This document shows, piece after piece, positions 6,747 through 9,636 of a DNA stretch of 9,636 bases. The translations under genes and the position numbers were made by a program. Origin of the DNA: Bacteroidales bacterium UBA4417 (GTDB taxonomy: Bacteria > Bacteroidota > Bacteroidia > Bacteroidales > UBA4417); NCBI GenBank assembly GCA_002389705.1, contig DGQJ01000139.1:1-9636 (forward strand), given 5' to 3'. The notes under the pieces were generated by a model. The model saw only the letters and a program-made list of their open reading frames with translations, did no database searches and was not told the DNA's origin. Position 1 is the first letter of the stretch, and each line of letters begins with the position of its first letter.

Positions 6747-9101
6747 TTAGAATGGATAGCCAATCCCAAAGTTCAGGATGGCATTTTGGTAATTGAATAA
6801 TTCGTTGCTGAACCAGTGGCCCGGGTGTGTAGGATCGTGGAAAGGAACGGCCGCATCGAGACGAAGTATGAAAAATGAAAAGTCGAACCGCAACCCGAAA
6901 CCCAGGTCCATGGCAATTTGTTTGTAGAAGGAGTCGAGCTTAAACTCACCATCGGGAAAATCAACGCTCGGCTTTCGGAGCCATACATTACCGGCATCAA
7001 CAAAAAAGCTTCCCAGTAAAAAGCTGTAAATCGGGAACCGGTTCTCAATGCTCGATTGAAGCATGATTTCACCGGTTTTGTTATAATTATTGTCAGTTGC
7101 AACATAGGCGCCCGGTCCCAGGGTACGCAATCTCCATCCCCGCATATCATTGGCACCACCCAGCCAGAAACTCTTTTCGAAAGGTACCGCTTCCGAATTT
7201 CCATAGGGGAGGGCTGAACCGCCCATAAAGCGGAATGCCAGGAAGTTTCCCCTTCGGAGTTTCCAGAATTTACGAAAATCGAAGTCGAGGCGTGCAAATT
7301 GCGAATAGCGCACACCCAGTCTTTCATAGTAACCGTTTTCGGTTTGCGGGTTGTTTCTCAGGTTATCGACCAGGTATGGTATATTCCCTGAGGTTTCGGC
7401 ATTCATCCGCAGGAAGAACTGGTTGTTTATTTTTACATTCCCCATGTTGCTGATAATATAACTATACCGGATCATTGTCAGCAGGTGGTCGGTATATTGC
7501 GATTTATATACAGGATCTGTGAGTGACTCAAGGTAATGGCTAAATGAATCGCTGGGGAATATTTTAATATAGTTAAACTCGAAAGGCGTAAAAATATGTT
7601 TCACTTTTTCGCTGGTGCTCCATTTGTACGACCATGCAAGGGAAGAAATATTGCGTTTGTATTCAGTTTGCATTTCGAAACCAATTCCGGCGCTTAACGA
7701 GGTGCGTCCCTGTTGTGTGTTAAGCTGGTATTTCGAACGGTACGGTATTATGAGTCTCGGGAAATCAATGCTTACTTCTGCACCGCCTTCGAGGGTATTG
7801 AAAAACAGGAAGTAGTTTTCGGTATTGGGATTTTTGATGCCTCCCTGGATTTCGGCGCTGGCTTTTATTTTAAATGATAAAACTTCGGCACCCCTGAAAA
7901 TGTTCCTGTTCTGTATAGCAGAGTTTACGCCAACTCCAAATCGGCCGCCTGAGTTTGTGCCTTCAGTGCCTACGCTAAAAGTATTCAGTTTATTCCGTTT
8001 TAAACGGATATTACAATCGAGTAACTGGTTGCCGCTGCTGCTTACAACACCGGGGTTTTGAATGGACATATTTACATTAGCCGATCCAATAATGGGTTGG
8101 CTGATCAGTTTCTTGTAAGTGCTGTTGGCCGCTGATTGGCTGTATGCATCGCCAGGGGCAAACGAAAGACTGGAAGCCAGGAATGAAGGTTTCAGCGGAC
8201 TCTTTTTATGTGTGAGTACATAAATGGTTTTTCCGGTTGTATCAGCTTTATTGAGATGATAATGGTATGGGATTGTATCGTAAGTATTTTCCTGGACGTT
8301 TAAATCAGCATCGGGACTAATAAAAATATTGCGAATATAAAACCGGGGATGGTTAATCTCGATGGTTGAGTCGGCCACTCCGGCGATGCCGGTTCTTACT
8401 TTTCGGAAATGCAGTTCAACATCTGCAGCAAGTCCTGATTTTGAAGTATCGGCAACATAATAAATGTCGCTGAGCGAAAAAGTGTAATAGCTGTTGTTGC
8501 GGAGGTTTATAGCTATGCGCTCGCGTTCATCATCAAGGATATAGGTGTCGAAAATCATTCCTTTACGAAGTTGCCCCCCGGCTGTATCGGCCATTACATA
8601 CCTGTACATTGTGGAGTCGGGAATAAAATAATCGAATTTATTCACGATGCAGGGTGGACCTGAATTGATGTTATATGTTACCCGGGCAGTCTTTCGGCTG
8701 TATTTCACTGACTGGTCCACCGTGGCATGGTAAAACCCTTTGTTTATAAGGTATTGCTGTAGTTTATCACGGGTGCCGAATATCATCATCGTATCCAGTA
8801 TCACGGGTTTGGTGCCGAATGCCCGGCGAACCCAAAGTTTAAATTTGGTTTCTTTGCCTTTTTCGCTGCGCTCGTAAAAGTAAATACCAGGCCTGAAATA
8901 AGGCGCAAGGCTTCCTTCCATTGAATTTTGCTGGATAAATCCTTCCAGCTCATCCGAAGGAAGATACGGATTTTTATTTTTTATGGTATTTTGTACCAGC
9001 AGGTATCCACCACGGCGCTGAACTTTGCCCTGGGGATTGCAGGCTGCAATAACAAACAGCGTGAATATCAATAAAATAATATGGATTCTGCCTTTATTCA
9101 A
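6747..9101 (-). CDS. tamL: TamL-like outer-membrane lipoprotein of the BamA/TamA (Omp85) family
   Basis: An outer-membrane barrel protein that probably helps assemble or insert other envelope proteins. From the TTG at 9101 it has 784 residues: a basic start (MNKGR), a hydrophobic stretch and lipobox VIAAC with lipidated Cys21. About three POTRA-like domains follow (roughly 105-155, 156-235, 255-370), with typical NKGFY...V and R-x-GP segments, then a barrel from about 375 to the end. MRGW (653-656) in GGANDMRGW matches the conserved loop-6 RG(F/Y) motif of Omp85 proteins, and the protein ends in Phe, as outer-membrane barrels do. A lipid-anchored TamA variant (TamL) is typical of Bacteroidota, with TamB as partner; no tamB is in this window. 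A longer start, TTG at 9134, adds 11 residues, but it lies inside the predicted -7 promoter box and gives an unusually long signal peptide. Neither start is ATG. A different Omp85 subfamily is possible. Confidence 0.85.
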   Translation of the reverse strand: MNKGRIHIILLIFTLFVIAACNPQGKVQRRGGYLLVQNTIKNKNPYLPSDELEGFIQQNSMEGSLAPYFRPGIYFYERSEKGKETKFKLWVRRAFGTKPVILDTMMIFGTRDKLQQYLINKGFYHATVDQSVKYSRKTARVTYNINSGPPCIVNKFDYFIPDSTMYRYVMADTAGGQLRKGMIFDTYILDDERERIAINLRNNSYYTFSLSDIYYVADTSKSGLAADVELHFRKVRTGIAGVADSTIEINHPRFYIRNIFISPDADLNVQENTYDTIPYHYHLNKADTTGKTIYVLTHKKSPLKPSFLASSLSFAPGDAYSQSAANSTYKKLISQPIIGSANVNMSIQNPGVVSSSGNQLLDCNIRLKRNKLNTFSVGTEGTNSGGRFGVGVNSAIQNRNIFRGAEVLSFKIKASAEIQGGIKNPNTENYFLFFNTLEGGAEVSIDFPRLIIPYRSKYQLNTQQGRTSLSAGIGFEMQTEYKRNISSLAWSYKWSTSEKVKHIFTPFEFNYIKIFPSDSFSHYLESLTDPVYKSQYTDHLLTMIRYSYIISNMGNVKINNQFFLRMNAETSGNIPYLVDNLRNNPQTENGYYERLGVRYSQFARLDFDFRKFWKLRRGNFLAFRFMGGSALPYGNSEAVPFEKSFWLGGANDMRGWRLRTLGPGAYVATDNNYNKTGEIMLQSSIENRFPIYSFLLGSFFVDAGNVWLRKPSVDFPDGEFKLDSFYKQIAMDLGFGLRFDFSFFILRLDAAVPFHDPTHPGHWFSNELFNYQNAILNFGIGYPF

Positions 9102-9131
9102 TCGAATTGGTTTTCGTTGTCTATTTTCTGA

Positions 9132-9162
9132 CAAAGATAGCAGTAAGCATGAAATGAGTAAA
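9132..9162 (-). promoter_or_regulatory. Bacteroidota-type promoter of the TamL-like gene
   Basis: Read on the minus strand, TATCTTTG (9139-9132) is a perfect match to the phylum's -7 consensus TAnnTTTG. TTTA (9162-9159), one base off the -33 TTTG, lies exactly 19 bases upstream. Transcription would begin at about 9122-9127, giving a short leader to the TTG at 9101 and excluding the TTG at 9134 as the start for this transcript. Confidence 0.55.
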
Positions 9163-9188
9163 ATTTATTTATACCACAATTAAAAGGA

Positions 9189-9203
9189 TTGGAAATGTTC
9201 CAA
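9189..9203. promoter_or_regulatory. Inverted repeat TTGGAA-ATG-TTCCAA, possible operator
   Basis: A perfect dyad with 6-base arms and a 3-base centre lies about 27 bases upstream of the -33 element of the minus-strand gene. Its size and position suit a dimeric regulator's binding site, but a 6-base-arm dyad can arise by chance and no regulator is encoded nearby. Confidence 0.25.
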
Positions 9204-9516
9204 AATTAAGTTGTCTGATACGCAGTGGCAGTCTTTAAAATAAGCTGAAGCCACCCGGTTTCAATGTAGATCCAATTTTTGCATAAGTTTCTGTACCGGG
9301 TACTGAGCATTTTGGTTTGAGATGTATTTATAAAAGTTTTGCTGTAATAGGGGCTTCATTGCGGCAAGGAAAACCGGAGGTTTGTATATCAGTGTTTTAA
9401 CTCATGATAAAGGCAGGTATATTGAAGTGATTGAATAATGCCGATTTGAAATCATCATTAAATAAATGGTCGTATGAGACTTTCGCTGAAAAAAATCTAA
9501 AAATTATGCAGATTTA
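9204..9516. other. Intergenic stretch without a recognisable gene
   Basis: About 310 AT-rich bases. Every plus-strand ATG I followed runs into a stop within about ten codons, and no RNA family is recognised. The only local symmetry noted is GTACC-G-GGTAC (9293-9303), whose ACCGGGT is the inverse of ACCCGGT at 9253-9259. The pairing is weak because the loop is about 35 bases. Confidence 0.5.
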
Positions 9517-9547
9517 TTTGGTGATTTAAAAATAATAACTACTTTTG
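9517..9547 (+). promoter_or_regulatory. Consensus Bacteroidota promoter of the tRNA gene
   Basis: TTTG (9517-9520), a 19-base spacer and TACTTTTG (9540-9547) match the Bacteroidota housekeeping consensus TTTG-N19-TAnnTTTG exactly. Transcription should begin at about 9552-9556, a few bases before the tRNA at 9561. This is one of the best phylum markers in the window. Confidence 0.8.
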
Positions 9548-9560
9548 CATCCTCTTAAAC

Positions 9561-9636
9561 GGGAGCATAGCTCAGCTGGTTCAGAGCATCTGCCTTACAA
9601 GCAGAGGGTCCTTGGTTCGAATCCATGTGCTCCCAC
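9561..9636 (+). tRNA. tRNA-Val (anticodon UAC)
   Basis: A full cloverleaf can be drawn. The acceptor stem is GGGAGCA (9561-9567) with TGCTCCC (9628-9634), the D stem GCTC/GAGC, and the anticodon stem TCTGC/GCAGA. The 7-base loop CTTACAA carries anticodon TAC at 9596-9598, which reads GUA and other valine codons. The variable loop is GGGTC and the T loop TTCGAAT. The T stem CTTGG/CCATG has one U-U mismatch at tRNA positions 50 and 64, with four pairs intact. Base 9635 is the discriminator A. The window ends at 9636, so whether CCA is encoded cannot be seen. More tRNAs may follow. Confidence 0.95.

Noticed and set aside
6773..7327. 184-codon minus-strand open frame, and shorter frames on the other strand at 7235-8061
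   Set aside because: They lie in other frames of the TamL-like gene, which has clear family features; the translations show no recognisable domain.
6664..9265. 13-base direct repeat ACCCGGTTTCAAT at 6664-6676 and 9253-9265, on both sides of the TamL-like gene
   Set aside because: In a 9.6-kb window about one chance 13-base match is expected, and the flanks do not match, so it is not evidence of insertion.

Overview
The window looks like part of a Bacteroidota chromosome. Two promoters match that phylum's sigma consensus: TTTG-N19-TAnnTTTG before the tRNA, and a near match before the minus-strand gene. Translation starts lack Shine-Dalgarno motifs, and the minus-strand gene encodes a lipid-anchored TamA/BamA-type protein (TamL-like), a form known from Bacteroidota. 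I cannot assign a genus.

Layout. Bases 1-6628 hold three plus-strand sensor histidine kinase genes. The first is cut by the left edge: three visible PAS domains and a phytochrome-type HisKA/HATPase core. The second (2109-4625) is an intact paralogue with two N-terminal membrane segments, four PAS domains and the same kinase core. The third (4715-6628) is a soluble hybrid kinase: receiver, PAS, HisKA, HATPase, receiver. The first gap (1839-2108) holds two competing GC-rich hairpins, a perfect 9-bp hairpin with a T run after it, and a 15-bp palindrome covering the start codon of the second kinase. Genes two and three are 89 bases apart and may be cotranscribed. A terminator-like hairpin follows the third. 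The outer-membrane assembly gene (6747-9101, minus) converges on the kinases. Its promoter -7 box overlaps an upstream TTG codon, which favours the shorter start used here. About 400 bases without genes separate it from a tRNA-Val(UAC) at the right edge, which has a perfect Bacteroidota promoter and an unusual U-U mismatch in the T arm.

How the genes may work together. The two phytochrome-type kinases carry no receiver of their own, and the third protein carries two, so its N-terminal receiver is a plausible acceptor for their phosphoryl groups. This is inference. No HPt protein and no DNA-binding or enzymatic output domain is encoded here, so the end of the pathway lies elsewhere. The TamL-like gene and the tRNA look like unrelated housekeeping neighbours. 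I see no mobile element, CRISPR array, defence system or clearly new system.
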